63,875 nt of DNA from contig JABCYV010000002.1 in assembly GCA_013290025.1 (NCBI GenBank), positions 1-63,875 of the forward strand, written 5' to 3'. This DNA comes from Acidobacteriota bacterium (GTDB lineage: Bacteria; Acidobacteriota; Terriglobia; Terriglobales; Acidobacteriaceae). The position numbers and the translations under genes were made by a program. Below the pieces are notes generated by a model. The model saw nothing but the letters and a program-made list of their open reading frames with translations. It was not told the DNA's origin and made no database searches. Shown piece by piece: positions 51,548 through 58,418 of this stretch. The first letter of the stretch is position 1. Every line of letters starts with the position of its first letter.

Positions 51548-52441
51548 ATGTCAGATCTCCATCACGGCGCACCGGGATCGCTCGAGTCAGTGTTACTCAC
51601 CGTCATAATCATCTTGGCGGCCTCGGTGTATTTGCGTGGATGGCTTCAGCTTCGTTCGAGTTCGTTCAGCATCATAAACAGTTGGCATGCGTTTAGCTTC
51701 GTTGTCGGGCTGTTGTTGATTTGGGTCGCAATTGCTTCTCCCGTTGCCGCACTCGATCATGAACTGCTGACAGTGCACATGCTGAAACACTTGCTGCTGA
51801 TGACGCTGGCTCCTCCACTGATCTGGTTAGGTGAGCCCGTAGGTCCGTTATTGCACGGTTTGCCGCAGCGATTCGTACAACGAGTTCTTGCCCCGGCCTT
51901 TCAGTTGCTGCCTGTACACAGAATCGGGAGCGCGCTGAGACAGCGTGAGTTCTGCTGGCTTGCCGCCGCTGCTGCGTTGGTTGGATGGCATATTCCCGCC
52001 GTATTTACATTTACGATGCAATCGGCGGCGTGGCATTTTGTCGAGCAGTCATCATTTCTTGCGAGCGGGCTCCTGTTCTGGTGGCCAGTAGTTCAGCCCT
52101 GGCCATGCGTTCCGAAATCAGATTTGTCGATGATCTTGTACCTCTTTTTTGCCACGCTGCCGTGCGACATCCTTTCAGGATTTCTTGTGTTTTGTGATCG
52201 CGTGGTTTACCCGGTGTACTTGTCATCGTCATACCTGTTCGGCTTTAGTCCGCTCGGAGATCAGCAGTGTGCAGCTGCTTTGATGTGGACCTGCGTCACT
52301 CTGGTGTATCTGGTAGCCGGAGCGATCTTAGCCATGCGGCTGCTCTCCCCGGAGAAATCTCTTGATACTAAATTGGCGCCGGCGGTGTTGCATGTCAACC
52401 CCGCACCGTCCAACGTTCAACAGCGCTCGGAGGCTTTCTGA
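51548..52441 (+). CDS. ctaG: Caa3-type oxidase assembly factor CtaG
   Basis: A 297-residue, about seven-helix membrane protein of the caa3_CtaG family (Bacillus type), needed for CuA/CuB loading in the oxidase. Family-like segments are LTVHMLKHLLLMTLAPPLI and LLFWWPVVQPWP. The ATG with GAGAG 8 bases upstream is used; longer frames read back into the cytochrome b gene. It is distinct from the Cox11-type CtaG of proteobacteria. Confidence 0.9.
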   Translation: MSDLHHGAPGSLESVLLTVIIILAASVYLRGWLQLRSSSFSIINSWHAFSFVVGLLLIWVAIASPVAALDHELLTVHMLKHLLLMTLAPPLIWLGEPVGPLLHGLPQRFVQRVLAPAFQLLPVHRIGSALRQREFCWLAAAAALVGWHIPAVFTFTMQSAAWHFVEQSSFLASGLLFWWPVVQPWPCVPKSDLSMILYLFFATLPCDILSGFLVFCDRVVYPVYLSSSYLFGFSPLGDQQCAAALMWTCVTLVYLVAGAILAMRLLSPEKSLDTKLAPAVLHVNPAPSNVQQRSEAF

Positions 52442-52443
52442 GC

Positions 52444-53370
52444 ATGGCGACCAGATCACTTGCGACGCTTGACGTACCAGCTGCATTGCCTACTCGCGGC
52501 GCGCGTCCTACTGTCTTTTCGGACTATTGGGCGCTCACCAAGCCGGAAGTCAATTTCTTGATCGTCATCACAACTTTCGCCGGGTTCTATCTGGCTCGTC
52601 CGGCTGGATGGCGGGATTTCCCATTCTGGCTGTCGGTCAATGCGTTGTTGGGTACATTGTTCGTAGCTAGTGGTACTGGGACTCTGAACCAATATCTTGA
52701 ACGCGGATTCGACGCGCAAATGCGCAGGACTGCCCGTCGGCCGCTGGCCGGCGGGCGGCTCAAACCTACTCCAGTCCTGTGGTTCGGTATCGCATTGTCG
52801 GTGGTCGGCAGCATCTATCTTGCGGTCGCGGTCAATGTTCTTGCGAGCCTGCTCGCGATGGCCACGTTACTGTCTTATCTGTTTGTTTACACTCCGCTCA
52901 AACGAAAGACGCCACTGTGCACCCTGGTCGGCGCGTTTCCAGGGGCCATGCCTCCTCTGATCGGCTGGGCCGCAGCATCCGGCAAGCTGAACTTCCAGGC
53001 ATGGACACTCTACGCAATGCTCTTTCTCTGGCAGTTTCCACACTTCATGGCGATCGCCTGGATGTACCGCGAGGATTACGCCCAGGCAGGCTACTTGGTG
53101 CTCCCTCCTGACGACTGCGTGCGAGCCCGTTTGGTGAATTTGCAAACTGTGCCGCCGCTCTTAGCATTGGTGCCACTAAGTCTCTTGCCAGGGTTGATGG
53201 GTGAAGCGAAATTCTATTTGATTGGAGCCTTGCTCCTGGGCGGGGGCTTCCTTTATTACGCAGCACAGTTCTTAATTCGCAAGTCCAACTCTGCCGCTCG
53301 ACGCCTTCTTGCGGCATCCATCATTTATCTTCCCGCGCTATTCGTGCTGATGGTGCTTGCACGCGGTTAG
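52444..53370 (+). CDS. ctaB: Protoheme IX farnesyltransferase
   Basis: A 308-residue UbiA-family prenyltransferase that makes haem O from haem B. It has about nine helices and the two Asp-rich motifs of the family (YLERGFDAQMRRTARRPLAG near 85 and the second conserved loop near residue 205). It follows ctaG by 2 bases. Haem A synthase (CtaA) is not in the window, so it must be encoded elsewhere if the oxidase carries haem A. Confidence 0.96.
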   Translation: MATRSLATLDVPAALPTRGARPTVFSDYWALTKPEVNFLIVITTFAGFYLARPAGWRDFPFWLSVNALLGTLFVASGTGTLNQYLERGFDAQMRRTARRPLAGGRLKPTPVLWFGIALSVVGSIYLAVAVNVLASLLAMATLLSYLFVYTPLKRKTPLCTLVGAFPGAMPPLIGWAAASGKLNFQAWTLYAMLFLWQFPHFMAIAWMYREDYAQAGYLVLPPDDCVRARLVNLQTVPPLLALVPLSLLPGLMGEAKFYLIGALLLGGGFLYYAAQFLIRKSNSAARRLLAASIIYLPALFVLMVLARG

Positions 53371-53382
53371 AGAAGCAGGGCA

Positions 53383-53931
53383 ATGGCCGACAATCGTGAC
53401 ATGAGTGCGCAACTCCGCAAATGGGTGATTGCCCAGGACAATCCACCGTCAATTGCGCATGTGGTCCTCAGTGTGCTTACTGCAGTGGTGTCTTATGTCA
53501 TCGCCCGCCTGTTCCGTCTGCCCGAAGCCTACTGGGCGCCAATGTCTGCCTTGCTAGTAATGCAGCTGACTCTCAGCGCGGCATTCCCCATTGCCGTCCA
53601 ATATGTCGTAGGAACAGCGGTCGGCGCAGCCGTTGGAGCACTGACCGACATTTACTTCCACACAAGCCTCAGCGCCTTCGGAGCGGCCATTGTCCTCGTC
53701 GGATTGTTGTGCGTTGCACTTCGCGTCGAGAGAAGCGCGTTTCGATATGCCAGTATCACCCTCGTGATCGTTATGCTCGTGCCTCGATCTACAAATGGCG
53801 GGTTAGTGGCGCTCCACAGATTCTTGGAAGTTTCGATAGGGATCGCGGTAGGCCTTGCGCTCTTCGCCATTTGGCAGAAGATCGATCTGAAACTTTCAGT
53901 CAAGGTGAAGAGTGCGTCCTCGGTCGGCTGA
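53383..53931 (+). CDS. FUSC-like small membrane protein
   Basis: A 182-residue protein with about five helices, similar to the N-terminal membrane half of FUSC/aromatic acid exporter proteins (VSYVIARLFRLPEAYWAPMS, then VQYVVGTAVGAAVGAL). The cytoplasmic half of full-length members is absent. It follows ctaB by 12 bases and is probably the last gene of the respiratory operon. Its role is unknown. Confidence 0.75.
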   Translation: MADNRDMSAQLRKWVIAQDNPPSIAHVVLSVLTAVVSYVIARLFRLPEAYWAPMSALLVMQLTLSAAFPIAVQYVVGTAVGAAVGALTDIYFHTSLSAFGAAIVLVGLLCVALRVERSAFRYASITLVIVMLVPRSTNGGLVALHRFLEVSIGIAVGLALFAIWQKIDLKLSVKVKSASSVG

Positions 53932-54070
53932 TACGGGACTTGTCACATGTGTCCGATGTCTTGACCTGCGGGCACTGTTGAGCCAGCGACGTCAAAACAG
54001 AAGAGGCGATGGCCGTAAATACAACGTTATGATCACACGGGCCCGGATTTCTGACATTGGGCAGGAGAGG

Positions 54071-54268
54071 TCATCGGCTTAACTCCTGAGCTCTTTCGAA
54101 ATTGGCTTCCCAGGAAACGATCCTTGGGGACTTACCTAGCTGAGGAAAAGCCCGGGCTCGTGCTTTCCGAATTTCCCGAGGCGAGCAGCCAAGCAGTAGC
54201 GAGCACTCATGGTCCGAATACTGCTCAGGACAGACATGATATAAGTTCAAGATTTTCAGCGCCAAACT
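54071..54268 (-). pseudogene. Remnant of a sigma-region-4-like protein
   Basis: The last 65 codons of a minus-strand frame read as the C-terminal part of a small Acidobacteria sigma-like protein (LYHVCPEQYSDHECSLLLGC, then SPREIRKARARAF). Upstream of this the frame loses any similarity. No start codon with a ribosome site precedes it. A related intact protein is at 56049-56576. The family link is from pattern memory and is uncertain. Confidence 0.5.
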
Positions 54269-54355
54269 CAGGCCCCGTTTTGTCGAGAGTTGAAGGTGTC
54301 GAATGCCACCTGACAATTTCTTAGCGACATTGGGGCTACTCGGAGGAGACGGGAG

Positions 54356-54374
54356 CCCGGGCTGAGTGCCCGGG
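54356..54374 (-). terminator. GC-rich hairpin after the 54.4-kb gene
   Basis: CCCGGGC and GCCCGGG form a 7-pair stem with a 5-base loop, 38 bases past the stop of the minus-strand gene at 54412. There is no T-run, so it is at best a weak or factor-assisted terminator. Confidence 0.3.
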
Positions 54375-54411
54375 CCGGGTTGGAAGGAGTATTGAGGAGA
54401 CCTAAAACGTT

Positions 54412-55425
54412 TTACTTCACGTGGCCACCCCTGCGGGTGAACTTGCCGATAATGAACTCCTGGGCAAGGCTGGCACCGATGCGTTCCGCCGTGCCGATTG
54501 CGAAATTTCCAAAGACTAGCCCGGCGCCACGATCGGATCTGGGGTAATACAGGTTGGCGAGGGCAGAAGACGCCAAAACGCCGCCCATGCTGGAGTAGTT
54601 CGGTCCCCACTTTCCATTGTCGTATCGGGCGACAAACGGGCTAAGCATGGCATGACGAATTCGAGAATCGGTTGTGCCCGTTCCCTGATAGAAGTAGCGC
54701 GGGTCCTGGTGCAACAGCGACGGTAGTATCGCGCCACCGATCATGATGTCGGAAAAGCCATCAGCGGTAATTGCGCCCACCCGTTCGCCATATGCGCCCC
54801 AGCCCTGACCATAATGAGGGCTGTTTCCAGCCTGTTTCGCGCTGGCCACAAAAAGAATTCCCGCAGCCGTAACGGGATCGGCTGAGACCTTCAGCGCAAG
54901 CTGGAATTTCATCTTTGCGGTGAGCGGTTCGGCATTCTGATCATAGTTGACATAGAAGTTCGGAATGATTCCGAAAACGCGCTGCTGTTCCTCCGCCTTG
55001 AATTGCTCAGTCGCTACCTCCACAGGATCGTAATGAACGTCAACCGTTGTGTGCTCAACTTCAATTCGCAGTTGAATGCCGGTCACAATCTTGAACTGGC
55101 CCGCCTCAAGCGTGATCGTGGGCGATGTCCACTCCGCAAAATCCCTCGCAGTGATGTTGATCTGATATGGAGTGCCCGGCTTCACGTCGTGAAATTCGAA
55201 ATACCCGTTTTCAGGTGTGGTCACTGTACGTGGATTGTCGCGTGCTGGGGTCTCGAGAACCACCGTCGCGTTGGGTACCGGATGACCGTTTACATCGGTA
55301 ACGGTTCCTATAAGGTTTGCTAGCCTTGCTTCTGTGCCTGGAACGCTCTGTCCAGACATGGAACAGGAGAACGCCAGGGCTATAGCCAGCACAGTCAGGA
55401 GGCGGATGGGAGAGAGTATCGACAT
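54412..55425 (-). CDS. Exported protein with CarboxypepD_reg-like domain
   Basis: A 337-residue exported protein. The signal peptide (LLTVLAIALAFSCSMSGQS) is followed at about residues 35-120 by a carboxypeptidase regulatory-like beta-sandwich (LIGTVTDVNGHPVPNATVVL), as found at the front of Acidobacteria TonB-dependent receptors. The remainder (PNFYVNYDQNAEPLTAKMKF, then GGAILPSLLHQDPRYFYQGT) is a conserved Acidobacteria/outer-membrane-like segment that I know only as uncharacterised. There is no full barrel. Start chosen at MSILSPIR; 17 more codons are open upstream and no ribosome site is clear at either. Confidence 0.8.
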   Translation of the reverse strand: MSILSPIRLLTVLAIALAFSCSMSGQSVPGTEARLANLIGTVTDVNGHPVPNATVVLETPARDNPRTVTTPENGYFEFHDVKPGTPYQINITARDFAEWTSPTITLEAGQFKIVTGIQLRIEVEHTTVDVHYDPVEVATEQFKAEEQQRVFGIIPNFYVNYDQNAEPLTAKMKFQLALKVSADPVTAAGILFVASAKQAGNSPHYGQGWGAYGERVGAITADGFSDIMIGGAILPSLLHQDPRYFYQGTGTTDSRIRHAMLSPFVARYDNGKWGPNYSSMGGVLASSALANLYYPRSDRGAGLVFGNFAIGTAERIGASLAQEFIIGKFTRRGGHVK

Positions 55426-55523
55426 GACAGTTGAATTGGTCCATTCACACGTTTGCAAGGAACATGCCAAACGCAACCCCCCTTAACTGCCTGAATCTCA
55501 TCAGACGAATTCAGCCAGGAGTG

Positions 55524-55543
55524 TTGACACTTGAAAGTGTCAA
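55524..55543. promoter_or_regulatory. TTGACACTT inverted repeat
   Basis: TTGACACTT and AAGTGTCAA form 9-base perfect arms with a 2-base spacer, about 100 bases upstream of the 54412-55425 gene on the minus strand. A further TGACAGTGACAC follows within 20 bases. The cluster of TGACAC half-sites looks like an operator. Confidence 0.45.
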
Positions 55544-55695
55544 AGTTCAATGACAGTGACACTGCGACCGAAGAGAAAACATCGAGTCGATAACTGGGAG
55601 CATTGACAAATTCGGCAGAGAACTCGACCTACCGAACTCATGCAGCGATTTGTTTGACGGTGCGGCAAGGTTCTAGACAAAACCGGTGCTGCATC

Positions 55696-55839
55696 TCAGT
55701 CTTCAAAACTGCGAACGCCACAGCGGAAGCCGCGTTTAACGTTTTCCCACATCCACTTGATCACCCGCTCGTCGTTGTAGCAGTAGGCAAGATTATGATT
55801 CAGCGTGGAGAAGCAATGTTCTTGGCACGTCTTCTTCAT
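55696..55839 (-). CDS. 47-residue Cys-rich protein
   Basis: A short gene beginning at the ATG 5 bases after the stop of the preceding gene, with AAAGGA upstream overlapping that stop. The product has four Cys (CQEHC near the start, one in AYCYN, one in FRCGV) and ends in a TGA at 55696. I do not recognise it. Its coupling to two other small genes and balanced codon use support a real gene. Confidence 0.6.
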   Translation of the reverse strand: MKKTCQEHCFSTLNHNLAYCYNDERVIKWMWENVKRGFRCGVRSFED

Positions 55840-55844
55840 GTCCT

Positions 55845-56039
55845 TTAACTGATTCGTTTCCGATCTGCCACTAGGTCATTTCTTGTCACGATCTTCATCC
55901 GCTCCAGAGAATAGGGAAGCTCTCGGCCGCAATCCAGGCACGAAACGTACGTGAATCCGGCCAGGTGACGGCGCGGCCACGTGGTGTGTGGATGGACGCA
56001 ATCAAACAGGTACGCCAAAATCCAATTCCCCCAGCTCAT
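55845..56039 (-). CDS. Small CxxC protein
   Basis: A 64-residue protein with CVHPHTTWP near residue 14 and VSCLDCGRELPYS near 33, so a Cys/His pair and a CxxC that could hold one zinc. It resembles small proteins I have seen near sigma-like genes in Acidobacteria, with no assigned function. It starts 9 bases after the sigma-like gene and overlaps the ribosome site of the next. Confidence 0.68.
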   Translation of the reverse strand: MSWGNWILAYLFDCVHPHTTWPRRHLAGFTYVSCLDCGRELPYSLERMKIVTRNDLVADRKRIS

Positions 56040-56048
56040 CGTTTCTCC

Positions 56049-56576
56049 CTACGCGAGCGCGGACTTTCCGGCTTCATGGTTTGTTCGAAACTCGTTCTCT
56101 AACCGGACTGAGGCCAACTGGAGATAAGCGTTCCGCAACTGCGTACGAAACTGTTTCTCGCTGACCTGCGCCTTGCCGGCAGCATCATGAATCGCGTATC
56201 CAAGCACGTGATGCAGAACAAAGGCTATCCGGGAAGTGGAATCGAGCCGAAGAATGGGATTACCGCTCAGCTCCTTCAGCGATCGAAATGCTGGTGAGTC
56301 GATCGCTGTGGAATGTCCGTAGAGCACAGCGTCAACAGCCGATGACTCCCGATCCCAGCACGTAATAGATTCCTTGGGCAACTGCTGTAACGAGAGTTCG
56401 ACGGTCCGTTCGATGAGATCAGAGTCAACGGTGATGTGCTCGAGCGATCCATCAATCGCCGTCATCACGACTGACACGGCCACACCAGGGTCGAGGGTCA
56501 GCAGGTAGGCGGAACAGGTAAGCCGGTCTAGTTCGACCTGGAGGTTGTCTGCCGGTTCGCTTATTTGCGGAGCCAT
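56049..56576 (-). CDS. Sigma-region-4-like protein
   Basis: A 175-residue protein. The C-terminal half (STSRIAFVLHHVLGYAIHDA, then KAQVSEKQFRTQLRNAYLQL) reads like region 4 of ECF sigma factors with a helix-turn-helix; there is no region 2 with the DAEDxxQ motif. The ATG with GGAGG 9 bases upstream is used. It is the first of three adjacent small genes and may be a DNA-binding or anti-sigma-type regulator; function is not known. Confidence 0.72.
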   Translation of the reverse strand: MAPQISEPADNLQVELDRLTCSAYLLTLDPGVAVSVVMTAIDGSLEHITVDSDLIERTVELSLQQLPKESITCWDRESSAVDAVLYGHSTAIDSPAFRSLKELSGNPILRLDSTSRIAFVLHHVLGYAIHDAAGKAQVSEKQFRTQLRNAYLQLASVRLENEFRTNHEAGKSALA

Positions 56577-56959
56577 TGTTTCGTACCTCCAACATCTGAA
56601 CGAGAGGCAACTGATATGCCAAACCGGACTTAACACCCTTGTACCCCTAATTCTTTGGAAACACGGGGCGACCTCGAGAAGTGAGCGGGTCTTCTGTGTT
56701 GAAGGGTCAAAAGTGTCGTATGACGTTGACAGCGGTGACCAACAATGACTTCGATTCTGAATCAGCGTGAACGTTTCGGGGCACCACCCCATAAGCGCTA
56801 ACTTAAGCGGTTGGGCTTGAAGTGGCGTGCCAACTTCCCAGAAGCGCGTTTCTGGACTGCGTAGTTGATCTGCTGCCGCCTTGCGGTCGTGGCCCGACCG
56901 TTGCGCGACGGCTTCTGGACCCAGAGAGTCCGCGATTCATCCATGTGGGCACCTCCGGC
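56577..56959. other. Intergenic region with no clear gene
   Basis: 383 bases between the sigma-like gene and the IS110 fragment. A small basic minus-strand frame of about 48 residues is present but I see no homology. The promoter of the three-gene operon should lie near 56600-56700. Confidence 0.4.
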
Positions 56960-57262
56960 TCAGCCAAAGAAAAACCTGTCGACCGAGCTGCAAACGTCTT
57001 TGGTTAGCGGGCGCGGGTTAATGCGCAGGTTTGTCTTGCGGAACTTTTGTTCAAGGGGGGTATCGCGCACGAATCGGGTCGGCCCCGCTTCGTAGCACGC
57101 ACGAAGGCTTTCGGGGTCGCCGAGCTTTCGTATCAGCTTGCGAACCGACTCCTCGCGGTTGGGAATGGCTCCCAGGAAGCGCACTTCACCCTCGGGCTCG
57201 GCGATCGCAACGGCAATCTTCTCAGCATGGACATCAAGACCTACAAATCGTATCGTTTTCAT
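56960..57262 (-). mobile_element. IS110-family transposase fragment
   Basis: From the ATG at 57262, with AAAGGAAC upstream, about 60 residues match the N-terminus of IS110-type DEDD transposases: FVGLDVHAEKIAVAIAEPEG, LIRKLG and YEAGPT. The homology then stops and the frame runs about 40 unrelated residues to its end at 56960. The rest of the DEDD domain and the C-terminal Ser domain are missing, so it is inactive. It marks a past insertion or rearrangement in this stretch. Confidence 0.85.
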
Positions 57263-57414
57263 GGATCGGTTCCTTTCGCTTGCGGCTCTGCGCCGGTAGT
57301 CACGTCGACTCACAGCGTAACCCGCGCCATCGCGAATCAGGAACCGGTCTTTTTCTTTAACCGGAAACCGCTGTCTGCTGTCGCGGTTTCCCATAATGAC
57401 TAAAGCGGGTTGGG

Positions 57415-57600
57415 CCGGGTGGCCCATTCTAGTCGCGTTCTTTGCGACTAGAGTGGGGGCCTTTGACGCCGCGAGAACAGCCCCACTCAAGCCAAAAGAC
57501 GGCTTGAATGGGCCACCCACGAAGGAATCCACCGATGTTAGTTGGTCATATCGTGCCTGTTCCCGATGGGGAGTGCTGCGATTTCTGCACATCGCATTCC
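57415..57600. repeat. 186-bp repeat, copy 1, with GGGTGGCCCATTC palindrome
   Basis: Nearly identical to 57625-57810, offset by 210 bases. Its first 100 bases (57417-57518) are themselves a palindrome: GGGTGGCCCATTC at the left and its complement GAATGGGCCACCC at the right. Inside are two small hairpins (TAGTCGC/GCGACTA and CAAGCC/GGCTTG). The remainder duplicates the start of the 57745 gene. Confidence 0.85.
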
Positions 57601-57642
57601 ATCGCCGGAGTCAGTGACGCGAGCCCGGGTGGCCCATTCTAG
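57535..57642 (+). pseudogene. Duplicated 5' end of the 57745 gene
   Basis: The ATG here gives LVGHIVPVPDGECCDFCTSH, almost the same as the first 22 residues of the gene at 57745. After HSIAGVS the reading diverges and stops at a TAG after 35 codons, inside the second repeat copy. It is the leftover of the tandem duplication. Confidence 0.75.
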
Positions 57643-57810
57643 TCGCGTTCTTTGCGACGAGAGTGGGGCCTTTGACGCGGCGAGAACAGCTCCACTCAAG
57701 CCAAAAGACGGCTTGAATGGGCCACCCACGAGGGGAATCCACCGATGTTGGTTGGTCATATCGTGCCGGTTCCCGGTGGCGAGTGCTGCGATTTCTGTAC
57801 ATCGCATTCC
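57625..57810. repeat. 186-bp repeat, copy 2
   Basis: Second copy, differing from the first by scattered substitutions and a one-base indel on either side that cancel out. The palindrome occupies 57627-57727. This copy contains the genuine upstream region and start of the 57745 gene. Confidence 0.85.
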
Positions 57811-58068
57811 GTCGTCAAGATATACAACTGCGCCAACTTCGTGTTCGACGGGCGGCCGGTCTTTCAGCGAGGGTCGAATGGGGCCTGGGCAGCTTGCACG
57901 GTATGTGCTCGACTGGTGGATGAAGATCGCTGGCCTGAACTGACTGACCGCGCGTTCCGCAAATTTGCGAAGCAGCACGGTCCAATTTCGCGGTACGCTG
58001 CTCTTCGACTGCGACAGCAGTTTTCGCAGGTACACAAACTCTTCCGCGAACACAGAGTCAGGGCCTAA
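57745..58068 (+). CDS. Small Cys-rich protein
   Basis: A 107-residue protein with CCDFC near residue 14, a Cys in YNCANF, and CTVC near 51, which together could bind zinc, then a helical Arg/Gln-rich C-terminus. AGGGGA lies 10 bases before the ATG. I do not recognise the family beyond its general likeness to small Acidobacteria zinc proteins. Its 5' end is the part copied in the tandem repeat, so its upstream region was duplicated too. Confidence 0.7.
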   Translation: MLVGHIVPVPGGECCDFCTSHSVVKIYNCANFVFDGRPVFQRGSNGAWAACTVCARLVDEDRWPELTDRAFRKFAKQHGPISRYAALRLRQQFSQVHKLFREHRVRA

Positions 58069-58070
58069 AG

Positions 58071-58148
58071 ATGCGGCGCGGTTTCTGGTGGCAAATTCAG
58101 GAAACACGGCAAGCGATGGAACGAGTGATTGAGGCCTATTTCCCTTGA
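58071..58148 (+). CDS. Possible 25-residue peptide
   Basis: An ATG two bases after the 57745 gene stop opens a frame of 25 codons (RRGFWWQIQETRQAMERVIE). Close coupling suggests translation, but there is no homology and no separate ribosome site. Confidence 0.3.
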   Translation: MRRGFWWQIQETRQAMERVIEAYFP

Positions 58149-58175
58149 TGCACAGAAGAGTGCAAGGGGCGGGGA

Positions 58176-58382
58176 TTGCACAATAATATGCAACCATTCA
58201 CCAAACTTATCCTTACGGTTTTGTTGGCACATCTTCTAGGCGATTTCCCGCTTCAATCGTCGAGTATGGTGCGAGCTAAGCATCTGGATTTAGATGCAAC
58301 TCCCGCTCCCGGCACCAGCACTAGCTCCCCTAACATCCAATCCCCAACGGGTCCGCGAGGAGAAGAGTCGAACCAAGGCTGA
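58176..58382 (+). pseudogene. DUF3307-like membrane protein remnant
   Basis: The first 35 codons read as the start of a DUF3307 membrane protein (LILTVLLAHLLGDFPLQSSS, then MVRAKH). After that the sequence turns into unrelated Ser/Thr/Pro-rich residues and stops, so the remaining helices of the family are lost. It sits just before the debranching enzyme gene. Confidence 0.65.
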
Positions 58383-58418
58383 TGCCTTCCAGATGAGCCC
58401 CGCTCTAAAGGAGCAGAC

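Noticed and set aside
56800..56944. Basic 48-codon minus-strand frame before the IS110 fragment
   Set aside because: Arg/Lys-rich but without homology; may be chance or part of the mobile element.
57400..57810. CRISPR array
   Set aside because: Only two long copies (186 bases) with no short spacer pattern and no cas genes.
57538..58197. 219-codon minus-strand frame through the tandem repeat
   Set aside because: The repeat makes the frame repeat itself; it is antisense to the 57745 gene.
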